A stretch of 64,000 nucleotides of DNA from NCBI RefSeq assembly GCF_000265405.1, contig NC_018010.1:3741501-3805500 (forward strand). The letters run 5' to 3'. Of the stretch, positions 17,708 to 25,844 are shown one piece after another; position 1 is the stretch's first letter; the number at the start of each line of letters is the position of its first letter. Made by a program: the position numbers and the translations under genes. The notes under the pieces were generated by a model. The model was not told where the DNA came from. It was given only the letters and a program-made list of their open reading frames with translations, and made no database searches. Origin of the DNA: Belliella baltica DSM 15883. Lineage in GTDB: Bacteria > Bacteroidota > Bacteroidia > Cytophagales > Cyclobacteriaceae.

Positions 17708-19153
17708 ATGAGCAAAGACAATCAAATTCTAGAAGAACTTACATCCAAAGATTATGAACATGGCTGGTCCGTGGATATGGAAGTGGATGAGGCTGCTACA
17801 GGTCTGAATGAAGATATAATCAAATGGATTTCTGCAAAAAAAGAAGAGCCACAGTGGTTGCTTGAATGGAGATTGAAAGCCTTCAAAACTTGGTTAGAGA
17901 TGAAAGAGCCCACTTGGGCCAATGTCACCTACCCTAAAATTGATTTACAATCATTGAAATATTATTCTGCTCCCAAAAAATCAAACAAACCAAAGAGTTT
18001 GGATGAAATAGATCCTGAGCTTTTACAGATTTACGAACGATTAGGTATTTCATTAAATGAACAGAAAAAACTCCAAGGTATTGCTGTAGATGCAGTCTTG
18101 GACTCAGTGTCTGTCGGTACAACTTTTAAAGAAACGCTTTCTAAATTAGGAATCATTTTTTGTTCATTTAGCGAAGCAGTTAAAGAGCATCCTGATCTAG
18201 TAAAAAAGTATTTAGGTTCAGTCGTACCCATTACGGATAATTATTATGCTGCATTAAATTCCGCAGTATTTTCTGATGGTTCATTTTGTTACATCCCTTC
18301 AGCCGTCAGATGCCCGATGGAATTATCTACCTACTTTAGGATCAACGCTGCAAATACAGGTCAGTTTGAACGTACTTTAATTATAGCAGAAGAAGGTTCT
18401 TATGCATCTTATCTAGAAGGATGTACTGCCCCACAAAGGGATGAAAATCAGCTTCATGCTGCAGTTGTTGAAATTTATGCTGCTAAAAATGCTGAAGTCA
18501 AATATTCAACTGTTCAGAACTGGTTTCCAGGAGATAAAAATGGAAAAGGTGGAATTTATAATTTCGTGACCAAAAGAGGAATTTGTGCAGGAGACTATTC
18601 TAAAATCTCTTGGACACAAGTTGAAACAGGTTCTGCAGTTACTTGGAAATACCCTTCATGCATTTTGAAAGGAGATCATTCCATTGGTGAATTCTATTCA
18701 GTAGCTGTCACTAACAATTATCAGCAAGCTGATACTGGTACTAAGATGATCCACATTGGAAAAAACACCAAATCAAGAATTGTTTCTAAAGGTATTTCTG
18801 CTGGAAAGTCTCAAAATTCTTACAGAGGCCAAGTTCAAGTAATGAAACGTGCTTCCAATGCGAGAAATTTCTCTCAATGTGATTCTTTACTTATGGGAGA
18901 TAAATGTGGTGCACATACCTTCCCATACATAGATATTCAAAACCCAACCGCTAAAGTAGAACACGAAGCAACTACTTCAAAAATTGGTGAAGATCAGCTT
19001 TTTTACTGTAATCAAAGAGGAATAGCTACAGAAGATGCAGTAGCATTAATCGTCAATGGATATGCCAAGGAAGTTTTGAATCAATTACCAATGGAATTCG
19101 CAGTTGAAGCACAAAAACTCCTCGCACTTACTTTGGAAGGATCAGTAGGATAA
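17708..19153 (+). CDS. sufB: Fe-S cluster assembly protein SufB
   Basis: 481 residues, the usual length. SufB is the scaffold of the SufBC2D complex, on which sulfur from SufS/SufE and iron are assembled into a nascent cluster in the cytoplasm. The right-handed beta-helix core and conserved segments such as YLEGCTAPQ and [19 protein letters not shown] are present, including the cysteines of those segments. First gene of a seven-gene operon; sufC follows after 37 bases. Confidence 0.97.
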   Translation: MSKDNQILEELTSKDYEHGWSVDMEVDEAATGLNEDIIKWISAKKEEPQWLLEWRLKAFKTWLEMKEPTWANVTYPKIDLQSLKYYSAPKKSNKPKSLDEIDPELLQIYERLGISLNEQKKLQGIAVDAVLDSVSVGTTFKETLSKLGIIFCSFSEAVKEHPDLVKKYLGSVVPITDNYYAALNSAVFSDGSFCYIPSAVRCPMELSTYFRINAANTGQFERTLIIAEEGSYASYLEGCTAPQRDENQLHAAVVEIYAAKNAEVKYSTVQNWFPGDKNGKGGIYNFVTKRGICAGDYSKISWTQVETGSAVTWKYPSCILKGDHSIGEFYSVAVTNNYQQADTGTKMIHIGKNTKSRIVSKGISAGKSQNSYRGQVQVMKRASNARNFSQCDSLLMGDKCGAHTFPYIDIQNPTAKVEHEATTSKIGEDQLFYCNQRGIATEDAVALIVNGYAKEVLNQLPMEFAVEAQKLLALTLEGSVG

Positions 19154-19190
19154 TATCTTAATTGAATAATTTATATTGAATAGAAACAAA

Positions 19191-19952
19191 ATGTTAACGA
19201 TAAAAAATTTACATGCCTCAATAGAGGGGACTCCAATACTTAATGGAATTAATCTAAAAATCAATGCTGGAGAAGTTCATGCGATCATGGGGCCAAATGG
19301 ATCAGGAAAATCTACATTAGCTTCAGTTTTGGCTGGTAGAGAAGAATATGAAATAACTCAGGGTGAGGTAACTTTCAAAGGAAAAAATCTTTTAGACCTT
19401 TCCCCAGAGGATCGAGCTAGGGAAGGTGTTTTCTTAGCATTCCAATACCCGGTGGAAATTCCAGGTGTAAGTTCTACAAATTTTTTAAGAACCGCTGTAA
19501 ATCAAGTTAGAGAATATAGAGGATTAGATCCATTGGATGCGGTAAAATTTCTTTCAATTATGAAAGAAAAAATGAAAGTAGTTGAAATAGATCAAAAACT
19601 ATTAAGTAGATCTTTGAATGAAGGTTTCTCAGGTGGTGAAAAGAAAAGAAATGAAATCTTTCAAATGGCTATGCTAGAACCAACTTTGTCTATTTTGGAT
19701 GAAACGGATTCTGGTTTAGATATAGATGCATTGAGAATTGTTTCAAACGGCGTAAATCAGCTAAAAACGTCTGAAAATGCAACAATTGTAGTGACACATT
19801 ATCAAAGATTATTGGATTATATCGTTCCAGACTTTGTTCATGTTCTTTACAATGGAAGAATTGTAAAATCTGGCACAAAAGAGCTGGCGCTTGAGTTGGA
19901 AGAAAAAGGATACGACTGGATCAAAGAGGAAGCAGACGCGGCTTCTGTTTAA
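19191..19952 (+). CDS. sufC: Fe-S cluster assembly ATPase SufC
   Basis: 253 residues. ABC-type ATPase that drives conformational change in SufBC2D. Walker A GPNGSGKST at about 34-42, signature FSGGEKKR, Walker B LSILDETDSGLD. The frame also offers a TTG five codons earlier, but the ATG at 19191 (MLTIKNLHAS) fits the family start. It lacks membrane partners, as expected for Suf. Confidence 0.97.
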   Translation: MLTIKNLHASIEGTPILNGINLKINAGEVHAIMGPNGSGKSTLASVLAGREEYEITQGEVTFKGKNLLDLSPEDRAREGVFLAFQYPVEIPGVSSTNFLRTAVNQVREYRGLDPLDAVKFLSIMKEKMKVVEIDQKLLSRSLNEGFSGGEKKRNEIFQMAMLEPTLSILDETDSGLDIDALRIVSNGVNQLKTSENATIVVTHYQRLLDYIVPDFVHVLYNGRIVKSGTKELALELEEKGYDWIKEEADAASV

Positions 19953-19982
19953 TATCCTTTCACTATTCAAAGAATCCATAAC

Positions 19983-21260
19983 ATGACAACTATTACTAAA
20001 AATAAGTTAACAGATTTATTTCTGACAAATATTCCGCAATATTCAAGCTTTGAAGACTTGAGAAACTCAAGTCTTGAGTTTTTGAAAAAGAATGGGTTAC
20101 CCCATTTAAAAGAGGAAGAATATAAATTTACGCAAATCAGTAAAAAGCTTGAGCAAAATATCACAGCTTTTACTCCTTCAAAAAACATTTCAATTTCTTC
20201 ATCGGATGTAAAATCCAACCTTTTCGAGGGTTTTGATGGAGATGTTATTGTTTTCAATAATGGTCTATTAGACACTCAATTATCTTCTATTTCTTCAAAA
20301 AATTATAGCTTTTCAAAATTATCTGATTCAAAATCTGAATTATTGGGAAACATAGCCACTTTCGAAAGTGACCCTTTCACTGCGCTCAATAATATAGGAT
20401 TTGAAGACGGACTTCATATTCAAACAGCTAAGGGTAAAAAAGTAGAAAAGCCAATTGCATTTCTACTTTTCAATCAAGCAAATGAAGGACAGATAATTCA
20501 GCCAAGAATCTTGATTGAAGTAGCAGAAAATAGTGATGTTACCTTTATCGAAAATACGATCTCAGCTGATGAAGAAGCCTATTTTTCTAATGCAGTAGTT
20601 GAAGTGAAAGTTGCTCAAAATTCGCATGCTTATTACTATAGATTGCAAAATGAAAATAGAAAAGCTATTTCTGTAACTAATTTCGCAACTGATATTCACA
20701 GAGATGCTACTTTCACCTCTGTGGCTCTACAGCTGCAAGCTGACATGTTAAGAAATAACCTAACCTTAAATTTATTAGACAAAGGCTGTGTAGGAAACAT
20801 GTATGGCCTTTATCTGCTCAATGGAAAAACCCATGTAGATAACCACACCAATGTTGATCATACAAAGCCAAATTCAGATTCTAATGAATTATATAAAGGT
20901 ATTTTGACAGACTCTTCAAGAGGTGTGTTCAATGGTAAAATATTTGTCAGACAAGACGCACAAAAAACCAATGCCTTTCAGCAAAACAACAATATTCTGC
21001 TTTCTGAAAATGCTATAATCAATACCAAACCACAACTAGAAATCTGGGCAGATGATGTAAAATGTTCACATGGTTGTACAACTGGTCAGCTCGATGAGGA
21101 AGCTTTGTTTTACTTGCAAGCAAGGGGAATAGGAAAAGAGCAAGCTAGAGGCTTACTGTTATACGCAGTAGCTGGTGAAGTCTTAGAACACATTGCTTAC
21201 GAACCATTTAGATCATATTGTATCCAACTTATAGAAGAGAGATTGGGTAGCAATTTTTAA
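19983..21260 (+). CDS. sufD: Fe-S cluster assembly protein SufD
   Basis: 425 residues, partner of SufB in the SufBC2D scaffold. The N-terminal half is poorly conserved; the C-terminal beta-helix carries the familiar DVKCSHGCTTGQLDEEALFYLQARGI segment of SufB/SufD proteins, with its conserved Cys and His. 30 bases after sufC and 9 before sufS. Confidence 0.96.
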   Translation: MTTITKNKLTDLFLTNIPQYSSFEDLRNSSLEFLKKNGLPHLKEEEYKFTQISKKLEQNITAFTPSKNISISSSDVKSNLFEGFDGDVIVFNNGLLDTQLSSISSKNYSFSKLSDSKSELLGNIATFESDPFTALNNIGFEDGLHIQTAKGKKVEKPIAFLLFNQANEGQIIQPRILIEVAENSDVTFIENTISADEEAYFSNAVVEVKVAQNSHAYYYRLQNENRKAISVTNFATDIHRDATFTSVALQLQADMLRNNLTLNLLDKGCVGNMYGLYLLNGKTHVDNHTNVDHTKPNSDSNELYKGILTDSSRGVFNGKIFVRQDAQKTNAFQQNNNILLSENAIINTKPQLEIWADDVKCSHGCTTGQLDEEALFYLQARGIGKEQARGLLLYAVAGEVLEHIAYEPFRSYCIQLIEERLGSNF

Positions 21261-21269
21261 AGATTACCT

Positions 21270-22493
21270 ATGTCATTAAATATCGATCACATCAGAAGTT
21301 TATTTCCAGTACTTCATCAAGAAGTAAATGGCAAACCTTTGATTTATTTTGACAATGCTGCGACGACACAAAAGCCCTTGGCTGTTATAGAAGCTTTGTC
21401 CGATTATTACAAAACAGACAATTCTAATATTCATAGAGGAGCGCATACTTTAGCTGATAGAGCTACGCGTTATTATGAAAATACAAGGGTAGTTTTACAA
21501 TCATTTATCAACGCTAAGGAAGTCGAGGAAATTATCTTCACAAAAGGTACAACAGAAGGAATCAATTTGATCGCTTCTACATTTGGAAGAAAGTATATCA
21601 AAGAAGGTGATGAGATAATCATTTCTACGATGGAGCATCATTCCAATATTGTTCCTTGGCAGATGCTGTGCGAGGAAAATGGTGCAACTCTGAAAATCAT
21701 ACCAGTTAGCGAGGAAGGTGAATTGGATATGGATGCTTTTGACAAAATGCTTTCTTCAAAAACCAAGCTAGTCAGTATCGTTCATGTTTCCAATGCACTT
21801 GGTACAATCAATCCTGTAGAACAAATCATTGAAAAAGCTCATGCTGTTGGAGCAAAAGTGCTTCTCGATGGCGCACAATCTACCAGCCACTTGGAAGTAG
21901 ATGTGCAAGACCTTGACTGTGATTTTCTTGTTTTCTCTGCCCACAAACTTTATGGACCGACTGGTCTTGGGGTAATGTATGGGAAAAGAGAAATTCTGGA
22001 CAGCATGCCACCCTATCAAGGAGGCGGTGAAATGATTAAAGAAGTGTCTTTTGCAAAGACAACATATAACGAACTTCCTTTCAAATTTGAAGCAGGTACT
22101 CCCAACATAGGTGATGTGATTGCTTTTGGTAAAGCTCTAGAGTTCATCAACGAACATGGTAAAAAGTCAATCAAAACGCATGAAGATGAGCTATTGAGTT
22201 ACGCAACAGAAGAATTGAATAAAATAAAAGGATTTGTTCCAGTAGGAACTGCAAAAAATAAAGTCAGCGTTATTTCTTTTAATATTAATGGTATGCATCC
22301 TTTTGATGTAGGAATGATGCTTGACGCAAATGGAATTGCGGTAAGAACTGGACATCATTGTACACAACCTTTGATGCAAAGATTCGGAATTGAAGGAACT
22401 GTGAGAGCATCCTTCTCTGTTTACAATACCAAATCAGAAATTGACAGCCTTGTTGCTTCAGTCACTAAAATTGCAAAAATCAAAAATAAATGA
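21270..22493 (+). CDS. sufS: Cysteine desulfurase SufS
   Basis: 407 residues, PLP-dependent type II (SufS/CsdA-like) cysteine desulfurase that takes sulfur from cysteine and hands it to SufE. The PLP lysine is K226 in SAHKLYGPTG; the catalytic cysteine is C364 in RTGHHCTQP, on the short loop typical of group II. Its stop overlaps the sufE start by four bases (ATGA), indicating translational coupling. Confidence 0.97.
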   Translation: MSLNIDHIRSLFPVLHQEVNGKPLIYFDNAATTQKPLAVIEALSDYYKTDNSNIHRGAHTLADRATRYYENTRVVLQSFINAKEVEEIIFTKGTTEGINLIASTFGRKYIKEGDEIIISTMEHHSNIVPWQMLCEENGATLKIIPVSEEGELDMDAFDKMLSSKTKLVSIVHVSNALGTINPVEQIIEKAHAVGAKVLLDGAQSTSHLEVDVQDLDCDFLVFSAHKLYGPTGLGVMYGKREILDSMPPYQGGGEMIKEVSFAKTTYNELPFKFEAGTPNIGDVIAFGKALEFINEHGKKSIKTHEDELLSYATEELNKIKGFVPVGTAKNKVSVISFNINGMHPFDVGMMLDANGIAVRTGHHCTQPLMQRFGIEGTVRASFSVYNTKSEIDSLVASVTKIAKIKNK

Positions 22494-22918
22494 GCATTCA
22501 AGACATTCAAAATGAGATAATCAACGAATTCAGCATTCTTGGTGATGACAGAGAGTCGACCATTTATTACATTATGGAATTAGGTAATAAACTCCCTGAA
22601 ATGCCAGATTCTCATAAGAGTGAGGAGAATATCATCAAAGGATGTCAATCAAAAGTTTGGTTAACAGCTAGTGAAGAAAATAACAAAATCAACTATTTGG
22701 CTGATTCTAATACGGATATTACTAAGGGTTTGATCAGTTTGTTAATCAGAGTGCTTTCAGGCAGATCACCAGAAGAAATCATCAAAGCAGACCTAGATTT
22801 TATAGGAAAAATCGGAATGGGGAATATCATTGGATCACAAAGATCAAATGGACTTGCTGCGATGATTAAACAAATGAAAATGTACGCAATAGCCTATCAG
22901 GCTAAACTTAACGCATAA
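22490..22918 (+). CDS. sufE: Cysteine desulfuration protein SufE
   Basis: 142 residues. Accepts persulfide sulfur from SufS and passes it to SufB. The acceptor cysteine is C52 in GCQSKVW, the diagnostic SufE motif. Start overlaps sufS; the DUF59 gene begins five bases after its stop. Confidence 0.95.
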   Translation: MSIQDIQNEIINEFSILGDDRESTIYYIMELGNKLPEMPDSHKSEENIIKGCQSKVWLTASEENNKINYLADSNTDITKGLISLLIRVLSGRSPEEIIKADLDFIGKIGMGNIIGSQRSNGLAAMIKQMKMYAIAYQAKLNA

Positions 22919-22923
22919 TTATT

Positions 22924-23265
22924 ATGTCAGAGACTACAAATAACATGGTGGAAATTCCTAGTCAGGAATTAAAAGAAAAAGTAATCACAGCCATTAAACA
23001 AGTGTATGATCCTGAAATCCCAGTGGACGTATATGAGCTAGGATTGATTTATGAAATAAGCGTTTATCCAGTCAATAATGTATATGTATTAATGACGCTC
23101 ACTTCACCAAACTGTCCATCAGCAGAATTTATCCCAAGTGAAATAAAAGATAAAATTCAACAAATCCAGGGAATCAATCATGTTGAATTGGAGTTGACAT
23201 TTGACCCACCTTATTCGCAAGATATGATGTCTGATGCAGCAAAACTTGAATTAGGATTTCTTTAA
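22924..23265 (+). CDS. DUF59/MIP18 family protein of the SUF operon (SufT-like)
   Basis: 113 residues: the whole protein is one MIP18/DUF59 domain, with YDPEIPVDVYELGLIYE near residues 24-41 and TSPNCPSAEF around the conserved cysteine. Relatives (SufT, PaaD, CIAO2) help mature Fe-S proteins, mostly at the stage of delivering clusters to targets. Placement inside the suf operon supports that role. Confidence 0.9.
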   Translation: MSETTNNMVEIPSQELKEKVITAIKQVYDPEIPVDVYELGLIYEISVYPVNNVYVLMTLTSPNCPSAEFIPSEIKDKIQQIQGINHVELELTFDPPYSQDMMSDAAKLELGFL

Positions 23266-23283
23266 AATTTAAAAACTAATAAT

Positions 23284-23703
23284 ATGTATCCAGAGGATTT
23301 AATAGCACCAATGCGTGCAGAATTGACTGATGTAGGTTTTCAGGAATTTAGAACAGATGAAGATGTTACAAACCATCTTAAAGATCATAAAGGAACCACT
23401 TTCGTCGTAGTAAACTCAGTTTGTGGATGTGCAGCAGGCGCTGCTAGACCAGGCGTAAGATATGCACTAGATAAAAGTAGCGTAAAGCCAACAAATCTAG
23501 CTACTGTTTTTGCTGGAAATGACGTATCGGCGGTCAATAAAATCAGAGAAGCAGTGCTGCCCTACCCTCCATCTTCTCCTGCTATGGCATTGTTCAAAGA
23601 TGGAGAATTAGTTCACTTTATCGAAAGACATCACATCGAAGGTAGAAATGCTCAGATGATCGGTGATCATCTTGTTGAAGTTTTTGAGCACTTCTGCAAA
23701 TAA
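23284..23703 (+). CDS. BrxA/BrxB family bacilliredoxin
   Basis: 139 residues with the thioredoxin-like fold and CGC redox motif of the YphP/YqiW family (C47, C49 in SVCGCAAG), plus the conserved GNDVSAV and PPSSPAMALFKDGELVHFIERHHIEGR segments. In Firmicutes, family members reduce bacillithiolated proteins. As last gene of the suf operon it may protect or reduce thiols on Fe-S assembly proteins; that role is inferred from position. Confidence 0.9.
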   Translation: MYPEDLIAPMRAELTDVGFQEFRTDEDVTNHLKDHKGTTFVVVNSVCGCAAGAARPGVRYALDKSSVKPTNLATVFAGNDVSAVNKIREAVLPYPPSSPAMALFKDGELVHFIERHHIEGRNAQMIGDHLVEVFEHFCK

Positions 23704-24007
23704 AAAATTGCCCTTCGGGGCTTTTTTTTTGCTAAAAAAATATAGCACCTTTGCAAAGATTAAACAAAATATTATTTTGTTTTATTCCAAATTCAACTTC
23801 ACTATTACTTCCAGCTCTAAGAATTTTAAGTTAAATAAAATTCAATTTGAATGAATCTTCCATATTTGATTCATATTAAATGAATTATTGATATTTTACC
23901 ACTGATACGAATTTTCATGTAAATAACATCCGTTTTTCTTAACTTAAGGCTTTGAAAAGAGTTAAATGATCAAGAAATATAAAAACAATAAATAATAATA
24001 ACTAAAT
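23704..24007. other. 304-bp intergenic region between suf and citrate synthase
   Basis: Begins with the suf terminator. The rest is AT-rich leader and promoter DNA for citrate synthase. A 7-bp inverted repeat ATGAATC/GATTCAT lies at 23851-23857 and 23868-23874. CACCTTTGCA at about 23746-23755 partly resembles a -7 box. No gene seen. Confidence 0.5.
23710..23730 (+). terminator. Terminator of the suf operon
   Basis: GCCC, a TTCG tetraloop and GGGC, followed by nine T. Short but very stable. Confidence 0.85.
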
Positions 24008-25297
24008 ATGTCAGATACAGCCAAGTTATCATACGGAGGAAAAGAATACGAACTCCCAGTAATTGAAGGTACAGAGAATGAAAAAGCTATTGATGTTGCA
24101 AAATTAAGAGCTCAAACTGGCTTGATCACTATAGATCCAGGGTTTAAAAATACAGGTTCCACTTCAAGTGCAATTACTTATCTAGATGGTGAAAATGGTA
24201 TTTTGAAATACAGAGGATATGGTATTGAGGAGCTTGCTGAAAAATCTTCATTTTTAGAGGTTGCCTATTTATTGATTTATGGTGACTTGCCTAGCCAAAA
24301 GGAATACGAGTTTTTCACAAGAGAAATCACTACCCACACATTGGTTCATGAAGATATCAAAAAAATCCTTGATGGATTCCCATCTAATTCTCATCCAATG
24401 GGGGTCTTATCATCCCTGATTTGCTCTCTTACTGCTTTCTACCCAGAATCATTAGATCCTACAAGAAATGAAAAAGACGTAAATCTTAGTATAGTGAGAC
24501 TTTTGGCTAAAATCCCAACATTTGCTGCTTGGGCTTTCAAAAACAAAGTAGGTCATCCAGTCAACTATCCTGACAACAGTCTTGATTACTGCTCAAATTT
24601 CTTAAAAATGATGTTTGCGCTACCAGCTGAGAAATATGATGTAGATCCTGTTGTAGCTAAAGCATTAGATCAATTGTTAATTCTTCATGCAGATCACGAG
24701 CAAAACTGCTCTACTTCTACCGTAAGAATGGTTGGCTCGTCTCAAGCAAGCATCTACGCATCCATCTCTGCTGGTATCAATGCACTTTGGGGCCCACTTC
24801 ATGGAGGTGCAAACCAAGCTGTAATCGAGATGTTAGAAGCAATCAAAACTGATGGTGGCGACACTAAAAAATTTATTGACAAAGCAAAAGATAAAAATGA
24901 TTCTTTCAGATTAATGGGCTTTGGACATAGAGTTTACAAAAACTTCGATCCAAGAGCAAAAATAATCAAGAAAGCTGCTGATGATGTTTTGGCTAAGTTA
25001 GGAGTTAATGATCCAATTTTAGGCATTGCAAAAGAACTTGAAGAAGCTGCTTTGAATGATCAGTATTTCATTGAAAGAAATCTCTACCCAAATGTGGATT
25101 TTTATTCTGGAATCATTTACAGAGCCTTAGGAATTCCAACTGATATGTTTACCGTAATGTTTGCTATCGGAAGACTTCCAGGCTGGATTGCTCAATGGAA
25201 AGAAATGAGAGAAAACAATGAACCAATTGGAAGACCTCGTCAAGTCTATACAGGGGCAACTGACAGATCTTATGTTTCTATGAATAAAAGAGGTTAA
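24008..25297 (+). CDS. gltA: Citrate synthase
   Basis: 429 residues, typical of the hexameric type II citrate synthase of bacteria, with the extra N-terminal beta domain (residues 1-50). It condenses oxaloacetate and acetyl-CoA, the entry step of the TCA cycle. The active-site segments WGPLHGGANQAVIEML and MGFGHRVYKNFDPRAKIIK (catalytic His) and the C-terminal FYSGIIYRALGIP (catalytic Asp) are all present. Single-gene unit closed by a strong terminator. Confidence 0.97.
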   Translation: MSDTAKLSYGGKEYELPVIEGTENEKAIDVAKLRAQTGLITIDPGFKNTGSTSSAITYLDGENGILKYRGYGIEELAEKSSFLEVAYLLIYGDLPSQKEYEFFTREITTHTLVHEDIKKILDGFPSNSHPMGVLSSLICSLTAFYPESLDPTRNEKDVNLSIVRLLAKIPTFAAWAFKNKVGHPVNYPDNSLDYCSNFLKMMFALPAEKYDVDPVVAKALDQLLILHADHEQNCSTSTVRMVGSSQASIYASISAGINALWGPLHGGANQAVIEMLEAIKTDGGDTKKFIDKAKDKNDSFRLMGFGHRVYKNFDPRAKIIKKAADDVLAKLGVNDPILGIAKELEEAALNDQYFIERNLYPNVDFYSGIIYRALGIPTDMFTVMFAIGRLPGWIAQWKEMRENNEPIGRPRQVYTGATDRSYVSMNKRG

Positions 25298-25322
25298 GAA
25301 ATAGTAACCTATAAAATAAATT

Positions 25323-25358
25323 AAAAGACCTGAGGATTATTCAACCTCAGGTCTTTTT
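25323..25358 (+). terminator. Terminator of citrate synthase
   Basis: AAAAGACCTGAGG (25323-25335) pairs perfectly with CCTCAGGTCTTTT (25345-25357), then T residues. The next gene starts 16 bases later. Confidence 0.9.
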
Positions 25359-25373
25359 TAAATTTCAATTAAT

Positions 25374-25634
25374 ATGATTGCATCAAATTTAGATGAAGCT
25401 TTGGCTCTCACGAAGAAATTTACAAGTAAGCCATCAAATGAAGAACTTTTGAAACTTTATGGCCTATACAAACAAGCCACAGAAGGTGATAACAAGGGGG
25501 ATACTCCTGGTGGATTTGATTTCATCGCTGCAGCAAAACATAATGCCTGGCTTAATAACATAGGAAAAAGTAAAGAAGAAGCGCAAGAACAATACATTTC
25601 TTTTGTTAATAGCATTTCTTCAAAATACATTTGA
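25374..25634 (+). CDS. Acyl-CoA-binding protein
   Basis: 86 residues, a four-helix ACBP. The family pattern is visible: LLKLYGLYKQATEGDN, then P-GGFDFIAAAKHNAW, with the Tyr and Lys that contact acyl-CoA. It binds long-chain acyl-CoA esters in the cytoplasm. ACBP is mainly eukaryotic but occurs in Bacteroidota. It lies just downstream of the citrate synthase terminator, with no separate promoter recognised, so read-through may contribute. Confidence 0.92.
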   Translation: MIASNLDEALALTKKFTSKPSNEELLKLYGLYKQATEGDNKGDTPGGFDFIAAAKHNAWLNNIGKSKEEAQEQYISFVNSISSKYI

Positions 25635-25706
25635 TTAGTCAACAAAATATTTCTTTAGTAAAAAAGATAATTCTTTAAGAATATTCTAAAAACTTTGAGG
25701 AATATA

Positions 25707-25737
25707 TTGGTAATCCAAATAATTAATTTTACATTTG
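25707..25737 (+). promoter_or_regulatory. Promoter of the DEAD-box helicase gene
   Basis: TTG (25707-25709), exactly 20 bases, then TACATTTG (25730-25737), a full match to the Bacteroidota consensus. Transcription should start near 25744, giving a leader of about 100 nucleotides. Confidence 0.7.
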
Positions 25738-25774
25738 CAACCGAATTAAAATTATAACATTTTTCTAACCGTGG

Positions 25775-25839
25775 GTTTCCTTACTGTCGCTTACTTTGGG
25801 ATGCTTCTAGGAAATCATGGTTCAGAAGAGTAAGGAAAC
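25775..25839 (+). promoter_or_regulatory. Structured leader sequestering the helicase ribosome-binding site
   Basis: GTTTCCTTACT (25775-25785) is the exact reverse complement of AGTAAGGAAAC (25829-25839), an 11-bp stem. An inner stem CTTCT/AGAAG (25804-25808, 25824-25828) extends it. The only Shine-Dalgarno-like bases, AAGGA (25832-25836, eight bases before the ATG at 25845), lie inside the 3' arm. A second CTTACT at 25790-25795 could pair with AGTAAG instead, offering an alternative fold. It could act as a cold- or helicase-responsive translation switch; this is inference. Confidence 0.55.
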
Positions 25840-25844
25840 ATTTC

